Virus record (IMG/VR): IMGVR_UViG_3300025872_000037
Coordinates: 62,001 to 126,000 of that record
Direction: 5' to 3' (one strand)
Source of the DNA: a virus
Length of the DNA stretch: 64,000 nt
A model generated the notes under the pieces. The model was not told where the DNA came from. It searched no databases and saw nothing but the letters and a program-made list of their open reading frames with translations. A program made the translations under genes and the position numbers. Each line of letters starts with the position of its first letter. Position 1 is the stretch's first letter. Below, piece after piece: positions 55,601-64,000 of the stretch.

Positions 55601-57395
55601 GCAGGACGTAAATCCATTTGCGGTAAATACTTGGACTGGTAAAATTAAGCTATATCCTGGTACAGACGAATGGAATGAAAATCACATCGCTCCAGACGTC
55701 AAGATCGATGCCGCCAATGGCGCATACGATTCACTCAAGTTCTTCAGCACTCCAGAACTTGCTACGGGTACGCTATGGAATTACTGGGAAACCAATTGGT
55801 ACGGTACTGACCGCAACAACGGAACAGATACAGAAAATCTATCAGTTGGGCCATCAGGAATTGATCCGGCATACAAAAATACTACTGCACAACTGACCTC
55901 CGGCACTAGCGTTGGTCTTGCTCCAGGAACAACTGAATCATACAACGCAGATCGTGCTGTAGAAATTAACGTTGTTCCATACATTCGCTCACGCAAGATT
56001 TACTTCAAAGCTACAAACTTACGCCCAAATACTAAGTTTTATGCATTCTTCGATGGCGCAAATGTCGGTAAGTATGTTCGCCAGGAGCACGTATTTCCAG
56101 CATATTTGCTAGCATACACGGGTACGAGTGATGCAATTGATCCATCTTATATCAATCGTAATGATCCGACATTCTTCCAGGATTATATTAATTATACTCA
56201 GCATCCTATGGGATATACTGAGTTATTCTCGAATGAATATGGAGAAATTGCTGGATCATTTGTTATTCCGAATAACAGCCAGATTAAATTCCGCGCCGGC
56301 CGCCGCTTATTTACTTTAGTAGATATCGGAAATGGTGACAAGCGTTTAGCATCATCTTATGCCGATGTTGCATATGATGCGCGTGGTCAATTCACTCCAA
56401 CACTTCGTCCAGTCGAGCCTTCATATGAAGATGCTCCAGTTGATATTCGTCAGGATGACCAGCCTATTGTTGCTCCACCTCCTGCTCCTCCGCAGCCTAT
56501 TGGAAAACTGGTCGAAATTGATACAGATACAAATACGATAACACCAGTTGCTCCGCCTCCAACTGCTGTAGAAGTAATTGATGTTATTCCAACTACATTG
56601 GTAAATCCTACTACAGTACCGCCAAATGAAGTAATTATTTGCCCTCCTTCGAAATGGAATGACACAATTGAAACTAAGGGATCAACTATTACTCCGCCGA
56701 ACGGCCCAACAACGACACCTGAACCGCCATGGCAGCCAACGAACATCACGGTTACTGTTCCGCCTGAAGAAGCAAGAAAAGGATGGTATCCTATCGAGGC
56801 ATATCCTCCTTATACAAATAGATCGCCATATCTCGTATGGGATTATCCTCCACAACCAAGGCCTGTTGAAGAAGTGCACGAAGAGGCAGTAAAGAAAGGC
56901 TGGTATCCATCAGAAGCTTATGGTCAAGCACCTGGAGGTTTAGTATACGGATATCCTCCTTCACCAAATCAATTCTTCACAGGTATTGATACTACAAACA
57001 ATACTCCTACAAACGTCGATAATCCAAATCTAACTACTACAACCGATGCCACGGAAGAATGCAGCACTGCAATTGAAATCGTCGGTGGTGTGATTTCTGA
57101 TCCAGATGCAGCAAATCCAATCATCGGATGTCTTCCTCCAGAAGAATTCATAATTCCAGAAATCAATCCTGAGCAAATCAATTACGAATGCTGGCCAGGA
57201 CCGACAATCGACGAAACTACTACAGATATCTTCTACGAAGAAACTGATATCGAACAAGTAACTACAGAAACGCCTGAGGCAGATTACTTCATGGAGTATG
57301 ATGGAGAAACTATCTACATCAACAATGATGCACAGGTTGATTTCGTAGACTTCCAGGCCGAATATGATGAGGCAGTAAATATTAGTAATGAATAG
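52650..57395 (+). CDS. Large DUF4815-type virion structural protein
   Basis: 1581 residues. The N-terminus carries FNESPYWDDFNKDKNYLRVL followed by FRPGYSVQARELTQLQTSIQ and FGNHFFKDGTKVMGG, the DUF4815 hallmark of tail/baseplate proteins. The long middle is beta-rich. The last about 250 residues are Pro/Thr/Glu-rich with a duplicated KKGWYP.EAY...Y.YPP element (first copy near 1370, second near 1412) and an acidic Thr-rich end. Likely a wedge or fibre-network component. Confidence 0.8.
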   Translation: MAITYFNESPYWDDFNKDKNYLRVLFRPGYSVQARELTQLQTSIQAQIERFGNHFFKDGTKVMGGLATINNKIAYVKVESSSQSTSYDSNTYSGNESLYLEKDANGSYVLIGATLFGVTNGLHAKIIDIVPPEGAEPLTLYVEYLNSGGANTTNAGLVKAFAAQEYILLQKYNPDTGAVTQRIAFRAKPQENGNVNPTGFGTRVSVEEGVYYLNGCFVHTPASSIIASRYRQNPWCRIVYRVEERKVTPVDDTTLNDNALGTPNTGAPGAHRYQILMNLDVENWNPAQYDDTLDNFILVMTIEDGKVKKLNRTEYTEIMKTMAQRTYEESGNYVVNPFKIDVREYLNTYTNGGLYTANQIQNAVAGINTANQAATYASNKLAAGLEPSVAYINGFRVELQSTAYAILKKSRSFKSLTNAVIDAGYGNYLTVYNVTGLPDITNFSYVNLKDAITGGGNIIGTARVRSMERISGSNFKLYIFDVTLNSGKSMAQVRSVTSATVTFTADTYVIGTGGSQVAGAEVQDASSVSLLYKLPYDVIKSTADLTYTVRQSFSGTITDGGGGNDTIVLNPTVDNQYFISEAASDYIVAKSDGTIIVPTSVDVESVSGQNYNKVTLYFSSATVASNTSVTVIASTQRSLSPKTKTLAINQTLPITSPNTVASASTYDSLNTVDVIRIKAIHMSADFSTAATTSDPDISDRYVLDTGQRDTYYDYSTLQLKAGVNPPTGRLLVVFDKYTHGNGDYFAVSSYTNYEDIPTFTSSRGTVALRDCLDFRPAVTAFSSTKMSAPRPNITTDMEYYLGRVDKLCLDQYGNVKIKEGVPSLNPVAPPDIQDALTMYILTIAPYTFSTQDVKAKSLDHRRYTMRDIGRIEKRVQKLEYYTALSLLEKETANKQILDADGVDRYKNGFVVDSFTSHGIGAVAHPDYSVAVDKVNGLIRPLFYEESVNLRLNTALSQNYRQSGPLVTLDYYSAPVITQPFASYEQDVNPFAVNTWTGKIKLYPGTDEWNENHIAPDVKIDAANGAYDSLKFFSTPELATGTLWNYWETNWYGTDRNNGTDTENLSVGPSGIDPAYKNTTAQLTSGTSVGLAPGTTESYNADRAVEINVVPYIRSRKIYFKATNLRPNTKFYAFFDGANVGKYVRQEHVFPAYLLAYTGTSDAIDPSYINRNDPTFFQDYINYTQHPMGYTELFSNEYGEIAGSFVIPNNSQIKFRAGRRLFTLVDIGNGDKRLASSYADVAYDARGQFTPTLRPVEPSYEDAPVDIRQDDQPIVAPPPAPPQPIGKLVEIDTDTNTITPVAPPPTAVEVIDVIPTTLVNPTTVPPNEVIICPPSKWNDTIETKGSTITPPNGPTTTPEPPWQPTNITVTVPPEEARKGWYPIEAYPPYTNRSPYLVWDYPPQPRPVEEVHEEAVKKGWYPSEAYGQAPGGLVYGYPPSPNQFFTGIDTTNNTPTNVDNPNLTTTTDATEECSTAIEIVGGVISDPDAANPIIGCLPPEEFIIPEINPEQINYECWPGPTIDETTTDIFYEETDIEQVTTETPEADYFMEYDGETIYINNDAQVDFVDFQAEYDEAVNISNE

Positions 57396-57418
57396 TTAAT
57401 ATCTGAAAGAATTTACAC

Positions 57419-59296
57419 ATGGCTATACTACAACCTCTCGCGCAATCATTCACGGTAGACACGCCCAATGGCATTTTTGCTACTGGGCTTGACCTTTTCT
57501 TTTCAAAAGTAGATTATCGATTCCCAGTAAATGTTGAGCTTCGCACGATGAAAGACGGAATGCCAACTGATAAGGTAATTCCGTTTTCATTCGCTAGCCT
57601 TCGCGCAATTTCTCAGGATTTGACAATTCCGTTTATTGGTATTTCTTCTGATGCTACTGTTCCTACGCGCTTCAACTTCGAAGCGCCTGTATTTCTCGCT
57701 GGAGGAACGGAATATTGCTTCGTGATATACTCAAATTCTGATCGCTACAAAGTTTGGGCATCAGAAAAATTTGCGTATGACATTACCGGTATTGGCTTGT
57801 CTGGAGCTGGTAGAAAGGTCATCGATAATCCATATACCGGAGTAATGTTCCGCTCTACAAATGCTTCATCCTGGACTGCAGATCAACTACGCGATATTAA
57901 GTTCACTCTACATCGTGCTGTATTTGATACTGCAAATTCTGCTACCATCATTCTAAACGAAGACGATAATATTCAGAAGCGTTTAGATGCTGATCCAGTA
58001 GAAACATATAAGAATTCAAATATCGTTAGAATTCACCATGTAAATCATGGATTCTTCTCGATGGTCGGCAGTACAGCAAAATCTGCTGTCAAGCTGACAT
58101 TGCTTACTGGCACAGGCAGCCCTGCTCTCATCAATGGAATTCCTATTACTGAATTAAATGCTACACACAACGTAATTGATATTGAGCCGGATTCCTATAC
58201 AATTAGAGTATCCACGCTCGCAACAGCATCTGGCTTAGGCGGCGGTGATGCTGCAGTTTCAACCGACTACATTCCATTTGATGTTCTTCGTCCATCTATC
58301 GATATGATGGGCGTGCCAAATACTTCGTCGGTCTGGAAGATGAAGAAGACATCGGGCCAATCTTTGGGTGGAACCGAAACACCAAATCAGCTGGATACAG
58401 ACTACGCACGAGTCGATATCAATAAGAATATCACTGTAGATGCTCCCGCAGTTGTATTGCCATCGGTGGGTCGCACATTTATGAATGTGGCTAATTCAAA
58501 GTCATTATTCCTAAAAGGTTTACTAACGTCCAAGGCGAATAATCTTTCACCAGTTATCGACCTTGAGCGTAGTTCTGCTGTAGCAGTCAATAACCGAATC
58601 AATAATCCTGCCGCTGCAATCACTCAGTATACTAATGGCAGCACAACTACAGCAAGTGGCGTGACGACGGTTGTAATGGCGAGTGCAAGCGGAATCGTAG
58701 TCGGTTACAAGGTGCGTGGGCCATATATCGCAAATGACGCTTTAGTAACTAATGTCAGCTCAAACACTATTACTATTTCTTCTCCCACGACGGGTATAAT
58801 TCCAGTAAGCACACCGATATTCTTCCTGCCAAATAACAATAATGCCAACTACGTAGTAAATTATGCAGATGAAACTGCACCACTCGGTGGTGCAGCGCTA
58901 TCGAAGTATATTACGCGTAAGGTTGAGCTGAATGATCCAGCGTCTGCGATCAAGGTTTGGGTTTCTGTCAATCGTCCTACTGGATCTAATATTAGCATAT
59001 ATTACAAGATTCAGCGTACAGACGACACCGATGGTAACTTTGATACGGACTACGGATGGAATCTAGCAACTAATGATTCTGCAGACGGAATTCCTTATTC
59101 GGATAATCCTGATAAGTACTCCGAAGTATCATATACTATCGATATCGATGACTTTAAGGCAGCAAATTTCGCGGCCTCCGGTGCAGTAGATGGCGATGTT
59201 CAATTTACCGCATTTGCTATCAAAATTGTGTTTACTTCCAATAATTCTTCTCGAGTACCTTCCTGCAAGGAATTTAGAGCGGTTGCGGTAAGTTAA
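57419..59296 (+). CDS. Baseplate/tail-fibre structural protein
   Basis: 625 residues. It opens PLAQSFTVDTPNGIFATGLD followed by LFFSKVDYRFPVNVELRTM, a sequence seen in T4-like cyanophage structural proteins that follow the DUF4815 gene. A short repeat-like insertion (TTTASGVTTVVMASASGIVV) lies in the second half. It probably attaches fibres to the baseplate, by context (gp10/gp11 role); not proven. Confidence 0.7.
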   Translation: MAILQPLAQSFTVDTPNGIFATGLDLFFSKVDYRFPVNVELRTMKDGMPTDKVIPFSFASLRAISQDLTIPFIGISSDATVPTRFNFEAPVFLAGGTEYCFVIYSNSDRYKVWASEKFAYDITGIGLSGAGRKVIDNPYTGVMFRSTNASSWTADQLRDIKFTLHRAVFDTANSATIILNEDDNIQKRLDADPVETYKNSNIVRIHHVNHGFFSMVGSTAKSAVKLTLLTGTGSPALINGIPITELNATHNVIDIEPDSYTIRVSTLATASGLGGGDAAVSTDYIPFDVLRPSIDMMGVPNTSSVWKMKKTSGQSLGGTETPNQLDTDYARVDINKNITVDAPAVVLPSVGRTFMNVANSKSLFLKGLLTSKANNLSPVIDLERSSAVAVNNRINNPAAAITQYTNGSTTTASGVTTVVMASASGIVVGYKVRGPYIANDALVTNVSSNTITISSPTTGIIPVSTPIFFLPNNNNANYVVNYADETAPLGGAALSKYITRKVELNDPASAIKVWVSVNRPTGSNISIYYKIQRTDDTDGNFDTDYGWNLATNDSADGIPYSDNPDKYSEVSYTIDIDDFKAANFAASGAVDGDVQFTAFAIKIVFTSNNSSRVPSCKEFRAVAVS

Positions 59297-59302
59297 TAAA
59301 TA
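59295..59302 (+). promoter_or_regulatory. Late-promoter-like element
   Basis: AATAAATA overlapping the previous stop codon, 5 nt before the start at 59308. Confidence 0.5.
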
Positions 59303-59307
59303 GACCG

Positions 59308-59532
59308 ATGCTTGAAACAAGAGAAAAAGCACTGGTCGAAGATAATCCTTCCTTGGAACGCGATATGTATTCCAAGGCAATCGTGTCTAAAGACCGAAGC
59401 GCTTATCACCGCCGCGTTGCAATCAAGAATTCTAAGAAGCAAAAGCAGGCAGAGATCGAAAGCTTAAAGTGCGAAATCACTGAACTCAAGCAACTCGTCA
59501 AAACTTTGATCTCTTCTCAGCAGAAGCAATAA
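59308..59532 (+). CDS. Small coiled-coil protein, unknown
   Basis: 74 residues, highly charged, C-terminal coiled coil (IESLKCEITELKQLVKTLIS). It precedes the tail fibre gene and may be a fibre chaperone or hinge piece; no homologue recognised. Confidence 0.6.
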   Translation: MLETREKALVEDNPSLERDMYSKAIVSKDRSAYHRRVAIKNSKKQKQAEIESLKCEITELKQLVKTLISSQQKQ

Positions 59533-59547
59533 GCTTACTACCTATCC

Positions 59548-62500
59548 ATGTCCACACAAGTTCTACGTACTGACACATTTGAAGCATGGCGTCAAAAGGC
59601 CAACACCGTCGCCAAAAACCTGGGTGAGGTAGCATCAATTGACTCACGCATCAGTTACCGCACACTGACGCATAAGGGTACTGCCGCATATTCAGTAGGC
59701 AATACGCTGACAGGATCAGTGACGGGCGCAACCGCTACTGTTACAGCAGTAAGCGATGTCAATCTGGTTGTTACTCCAGTAAGCGGAACATTTGTTGGCG
59801 CAGACATTATCAAGAGCAGAATTTATTTTGATGGAGCCGGAACTCTTACTGCTGGTTCTACAATTACTAGTACGCAGTCTGGTGCTACTGCAAAGGTATT
59901 CTCGTTCGATTCGGGTGATAATTCTGCTGTAGTATACGATATTACTGGTGCATTTTCTGTAGGTAATACACTGGTTACGGGCGGAAAGACTATCACTAAC
60001 ATCTCGCTTGATACAGTATCAGATCTTGGAGAAAACATCACAAATGGCACCACAGTACGTGAACTGAATACTTACTCTGTAAGTGCAGTTGCTGGTATTA
60101 ATGAACTACAGGCAGAGTTAGGCACGATTGCGTCGTTGACCGGATTCAGCGCAACAAATCTCGTTGCGGCTGCAAATGAGATCAAGAATAGTGCTATCAC
60201 ATTTAATGGTGCGAAGACATTTTCAGAAAGCGTAAATCTTGCTGTAACTAAAGAATTAACAATTGCAGGAACTTCAGTACTAAGTTCTACAACTCTCGGA
60301 TCTGGAGTTGTCAATTCTTCATTAACGAGTGTTGGTACGATTGGTACAGGTACATGGCAAGGCAGCATTGTTTCATCGATATATGGTGGAACTGGTATCA
60401 ATAATGCTGGGCGTACTCTGACAATTGCCACCGGAAATCTGACGCTAACGACAGCAGTAGGAGGATCATCGCTTACTCTTCCATCGACAGGCACAGTTGC
60501 TACACTTGCTGGCGTAGAAACACTCACGAATAAGACTGTCAATCTTACAAGCAATACACTAATAGGAACACTTGCTCAGTTTAATACCGCGCTTAGCGAT
60601 GACGATTTTGCTGCGCTTGCTGCAACGCAGACACTGACTAACAAATCGATTGCACTGGGATCTAACACGATCACTGGTACGTTGGCTCAGTTTAATACAG
60701 CTCTCACAGATGATGACTTTGCAGCACTTGCTGCAACGCAGACACTGACGAATAAGACACTTTCTACAGGATCGGTTTGGCAAGGTGGCATTATTTCTTC
60801 AACGTACGGCGGAACTGGTGTAAATAACGGTGGCCGTACACTGACGATCAATACCGGAAATGTTGCTGTCACTGCACCAGTCGGTGGATCAACATTGACG
60901 CTACCGAGCACAGGCACAGTTGCTACGCTCGCCGGTGTAGAAACATTAACGAACAAGTCTATCAGTCTGACAACAAATACTGTTACTGGTACACTTGCTG
61001 AATTTAATACTGCGCTTACAAACGATGACTTTGCTGGCTTAGCGGCAATCCAGACATTGACGAATAAGTCAATTGCTCTAGGATCAAATACAATTACTGG
61101 TACATTAGCACAATTTAATGCAGCACTAACTGATGATGATTTTGCCGCACTCGCTGCGGTACAAACATTAAGCAATAAGAGTATCGCTCTTGGATCAAAT
61201 ACTGTTACCGGCACGCTTGCTCAGTTCAATGCCGCACTCACAGACGACGACTTTGCGGCACTCGCTGCAGCGCAAACACTAACCAACAAAACAATCGCGC
61301 TTGGATCAAATAGTGTAAGCGGTACATTATCTCAATTTAATACTGCGCTAACAGACGACGATTTTGCTGCTGTTGCAGCAGCGCAGACATTGACAAATAA
61401 GAGTCTGCAAGATTCAACGACATTCATCGTTGATAATTTAGACGCAACAAAAAGAGCACAATTTCAGGTATCAGGACTTACTACAGCAACAACCAGAACT
61501 CTTTCTGTTCAAGATTCTGATGGGACGATTGCACTACTTGGAAATCATTTGGGGCAATTTGCTGCTACTACATCTGCACAACTTGCCGGCGTAATTTCTG
61601 ATGAAACCGGATCTGGCGCGTTAGTATTTGCAACTTCTCCATCTCTTGTTACTCCTTCTCTAGGCGCTGCAACCGCGGCATCGATTAACGGATTGACGAT
61701 TAGCGCTAGCACAGGAGGTTTGACAATTGCAAATGGCAAGACGCTTACTGCTAGCAATACACTCACATTTAGTGGTACAGATGGATCATCGGTTGCATTT
61801 GGTGCCGGCGGAACTGTAGTTTATACCTCGAATAACATCACCGCACTTTCCACATTTACTTCTGCTGATCTTGCTGGAAGATTGACAGACGAAACGGGTA
61901 CAGGCGCTGTAGTATTCAATAGCAGCCCATCACTCACTACTCCAACGATTGGCGGAGGTGGCGCTAATTTCTCTGGTAGCACATCGGGTACAACTAATTT
62001 TAAGGCTGCAGCTGCAGCAGGTACCACGACTATCACAATGCCAGCAGCAACTGGCACGATGGCGTTGACGTCTGATATCGGTAACGGTACGCTATCGCTA
62101 TCGACTGGCGCTGGTATTGTTTCTTCTTCAGCATCATTCTCTGCAAATCAATCTGGTGCAGCATCTTACTCGATTGCACACGCTGTTCCATCTGGCGCAA
62201 CTGCTGCAACACTTGGAACAAATGGTATTTCGTCGATCACGACTGACCAGTTTGGACACATTACTGCAGTTACTACTGCGACATATCTGACAGCAGCAAG
62301 TGGTGTGAGTTCAATTACCGGAACTGCAAATCAGGTTATTGCATCTGCGAGCGTTGGCGCTGTAACACTTTCACTGCCGCAGAACATCCATGCTGCAGCT
62401 GAACCAACATTCGGCGGCGCAACGCTGGGCAATATCACAGTTGGCGTATCAACAGACAACACGATTACTACATCATCTGGTAATCTGATTCTCACTGCTA

Positions 62501-64000
62501 ACGGCACCTCTACAGTAAATCTTTCTCGCCCACTCGTAGCAAACACGAATCTGACACACGCAAATAGAGCAACACTATTCTCTGTCAGCAATAGCACTGC
62601 CGCTGCAGGCGCAGATTTCCCATACAATCCAACTCAATCGACGCGCTTTAGCATCGATTCAACTGGTAACGTAACGATCAATGGCGACCTGACTGTTGCT
62701 GGTACAACATATCTGCCAACAATCAGTGGTACTGTCGCATGGAACACACAAGTTACTGGAAAAACTTATTTCGGATCGATTACCGATGGCACTACAGCTG
62801 CTGCACCTGGTGATGGTACCGCATTTAAGATCCGTACGAAGGACGGCCTGACAGCAGTCGTCACAAATGATGACGCAACTCACGGCGACAATGTTCTGTT
62901 TGGGCATGGTAACTCTATAACAATTTACGGATCAACCAGCGGATCTGTTGTCCTGCAACCTGTTGCTATCGCAGGCACAACCACGATTACTCTTCCTGCA
63001 ATTACTGGTACTGCTGTTGTTACCGGAAGTGTGGATACGGTAACAACGGGCATGATTGTAAATTCTGCCGTCACAAATGCAAAATTAGCAAATAGCTCGC
63101 TTACTGTAACTGCAGGAACAGGATTAAGCGGTGGCGGATCTGTTGCGCTGGGTGGATCTGTTACTCTGAACAATGCAGGCGTGCTCAGCGTCAATTCGCA
63201 AACCGGCGCAGTAACAATTGCTGGTGGTACTGCAATTTCTGTAACACAAGCATCCGGCACAGTAACTATCACAAATACGGGTGTTACTTCTGCGGCATCC
63301 GGCACTGGTATTACTGTCACTGGCACAGGCGTCGGCCCATATACAGGAGCAATTACGATCACAAATTCAGATCCAGGATCCGCACAGGCTATCTTTAAGA
63401 ATATTGCTGTCAGTGGTCAACCAACAGTTAGTGCTACATCAAATACTGCTACACTAAATCTGGTTGGTAGTAACATTACAATTACTACAGACAATAATAC
63501 AAAGACGGTTACTCTGACGGGTAATGCTGCTGCGAATAACGGAACAATTACTGTATCTGCCGGTACTGGAATGTCTGGCGGCGGATCATTTACTGTAAAT
63601 CAAAGCGGTAATTCTACAGTAACGCTCGCAAATTCAGATCCTGGATCTGGACAATTTATCTTTAAGAATGTTGCTGTTCCTGGCCAGACTACAATTGTCG
63701 CAGATAACAACGATGATACTTTAACAGTACAAGCTGGTCAGGTTGATTCTACAACAGGTATCGTAATTACAACAGATGCTACAACTGACACTCTGACTAT
63801 TGCTCATGCTAATACGTCCGGGCAAGCATCGGTTGATAACGCAAATGGAACAGTAATTCAGGATATCACACTTGATACTTACGGTCATATTACTGCAATT
63901 GCTAGCGTAGATCTAGATGCACGTTATGATGCTCGCTATACGCTCGACAAGGTCACAACAGCTGGCGCGACAACTGCGAATGCAATTACCGTCGGTGGTT
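59548..64000 (+). CDS. Large repetitive tail fibre/adhesin protein, partial at 3' end
   Basis: Starts MSTQVLRTDTFEAWRQKANT at ATG 59548 and remains open to the last base (over 1480 codons). The N-terminal segment is the baseplate-binding opening used by many T4-like fibres. A 37-residue repeat, G-T-L-A-Q-F-N-T-A-L-x-D-D-D-F-A-A-L-A-A-x-Q-T-L-T-N-K, occurs six times between about 60565 and 61410, and a second element, YGGTG.NN.GRTLTI, twice (near 60380 and 60810). The rest is Ser/Thr/Gly-rich beta sequence. The receptor-binding tip is outside the window. Confidence 0.88.
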   Translation, partial: MSTQVLRTDTFEAWRQKANTVAKNLGEVASIDSRISYRTLTHKGTAAYSVGNTLTGSVTGATATVTAVSDVNLVVTPVSGTFVGADIIKSRIYFDGAGTLTAGSTITSTQSGATAKVFSFDSGDNSAVVYDITGAFSVGNTLVTGGKTITNISLDTVSDLGENITNGTTVRELNTYSVSAVAGINELQAELGTIASLTGFSATNLVAAANEIKNSAITFNGAKTFSESVNLAVTKELTIAGTSVLSSTTLGSGVVNSSLTSVGTIGTGTWQGSIVSSIYGGTGINNAGRTLTIATGNLTLTTAVGGSSLTLPSTGTVATLAGVETLTNKTVNLTSNTLIGTLAQFNTALSDDDFAALAATQTLTNKSIALGSNTITGTLAQFNTALTDDDFAALAATQTLTNKTLSTGSVWQGGIISSTYGGTGVNNGGRTLTINTGNVAVTAPVGGSTLTLPSTGTVATLAGVETLTNKSISLTTNTVTGTLAEFNTALTNDDFAGLAAIQTLTNKSIALGSNTITGTLAQFNAALTDDDFAALAAVQTLSNKSIALGSNTVTGTLAQFNAALTDDDFAALAAAQTLTNKTIALGSNSVSGTLSQFNTALTDDDFAAVAAAQTLTNKSLQDSTTFIVDNLDATKRAQFQVSGLTTATTRTLSVQDSDGTIALLGNHLGQFAATTSAQLAGVISDETGSGALVFATSPSLVTPSLGAATAASINGLTISASTGGLTIANGKTLTASNTLTFSGTDGSSVAFGAGGTVVYTSNNITALSTFTSADLAGRLTDETGTGAVVFNSSPSLTTPTIGGGGANFSGSTSGTTNFKAAAAAGTTTITMPAATGTMALTSDIGNGTLSLSTGAGIVSSSASFSANQSGAASYSIAHAVPSGATAATLGTNGISSITTDQFGHITAVTTATYLTAASGVSSITGTANQVIASASVGAVTLSLPQNIHAAAEPTFGGATLGNITVGVSTDNTITTSSGNLILTANGTSTVNLSRPLVANTNLTHANRATLFSVSNSTAAAGADFPYNPTQSTRFSIDSTGNVTINGDLTVAGTTYLPTISGTVAWNTQVTGKTYFGSITDGTTAAAPGDGTAFKIRTKDGLTAVVTNDDATHGDNVLFGHGNSITIYGSTSGSVVLQPVAIAGTTTITLPAITGTAVVTGSVDTVTTGMIVNSAVTNAKLANSSLTVTAGTGLSGGGSVALGGSVTLNNAGVLSVNSQTGAVTIAGGTAISVTQASGTVTITNTGVTSAASGTGITVTGTGVGPYTGAITITNSDPGSAQAIFKNIAVSGQPTVSATSNTATLNLVGSNITITTDNNTKTVTLTGNAAANNGTITVSAGTGMSGGGSFTVNQSGNSTVTLANSDPGSGQFIFKNVAVPGQTTIVADNNDDTLTVQAGQVDSTTGIVITTDATTDTLTIAHANTSGQASVDNANGTVIQDITLDTYGHITAIASVDLDARYDARYTLDKVTTAGATTANAITVGG
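60565..61410 (+). repeat. 111-nt coding repeats in the tail fibre gene
   Basis: Six copies of a 37-codon unit: two before and four after a spacer holding a YGGTG element. Neighbouring starts at 60565 and 60676 are 111 nt apart. DNA copies differ at many third positions, so the array is old or recoded. Confidence 0.75.

Noticed and set aside
60565-61410. Possible CRISPR array suggested by regular repeats
   Set aside because: The repeats are in-frame protein repeats of 111 nt with no constant direct repeat and unique spacers.
60072-63362. Several minus-strand frames opposite the tail fibre
   Set aside because: Val/Pro/Ala-rich low-complexity products that mirror the repetitive fibre gene.

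Overview
The window is one contiguous piece of a large T4-like myovirus genome (far-T4 / cyanophage-like branch). The evidence is a recognisable T4 core: nrdA, RNase H, the order gp33-gp59-gp32, gp4, gp26, gp48, gp53, gp5, gp25, gp6, gp8, together with T4-style late promoters (NATAAATA) and a gp33 homologue to serve them. A lipobox CsgG, an outer-membrane barrel and signal peptides point to a Gram-negative host. The sequence does not say which one. Base composition is mixed: about half GC at the left, clearly AT-richer in the structural genes at the right.

Layout. 1-5934: nucleotide and DNA metabolism genes on the + strand (nrdA 3' end, GIY-YIG-like nuclease, RNase H, FmdB zinc ribbon, PhoH, PD-(D/E)XK nuclease, ClpP), mostly coupled by ATGA overlaps. 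5940-6945: four tiny early genes. 6950-12935: a tRNA array with 17 recognisable tRNAs, several tRNA-sized elements I cannot fold as normal tRNAs, a tmRNA (ssrA) whose tag ends in LAA, two HNH endonuclease genes, two membrane mini-genes, and long stretches packed with hairpins that look like structured non-coding RNAs. 12937-15122: a secreted two-partner-secretion-type beta-helix protein and an outer-membrane barrel. 15212-20002: small early genes and an ATP-dependent DNA ligase. 20014-24312: a coiled-coil lipoprotein (- strand), a methyltransferase, a beta-helix protein, a glycosyltransferase and small membrane proteins. 24242-29557: a tightly coupled operon csgF, csgG, a curlin-like repeat protein, a FecR-domain protein and a CHASE2 adenylate cyclase. 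29558-33175: small early genes, an exported SLT lysozyme and a late-promoter-driven structured RNA. 33244-35499: gp33, gp59 and gp32. 35557-40757 (- strand): thermonuclease, tape-measure-like protein, gp51-like, gp26, tube-like protein, a gp4-adjacent conserved protein and gp4. 40794-64000 (+): baseplate (gp48, gp53, hub, gp5 spike, gp25, gp6, gp8, DUF4815 protein) and tail fibre, running off the end of the window.

Most unusual content. (1) A phage-borne curli/type VIII secretion set joined in one operon to a FecR protein and a catalytically complete CHASE2 adenylate cyclase; the phage may remodel the host surface and set its cAMP level. (2) A tRNA array filled with non-tRNA structured RNAs, several closed by perfect 7-8 bp acceptor-like helices, plus a tmRNA. 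(3) A promoter-linked box, consensus TCAACGGGTTACGTAAC, lying exactly 47 nt upstream of the -10 element at seven separate early promoters. (4) Late promoters that sit only 5-9 nt before start codons (nearly leaderless mRNAs), including a perfectly palindromic bidirectional one.

Limits: no search or folding program was run. Helices were found by eye, and family names rest on motifs and gene order that I recognise.
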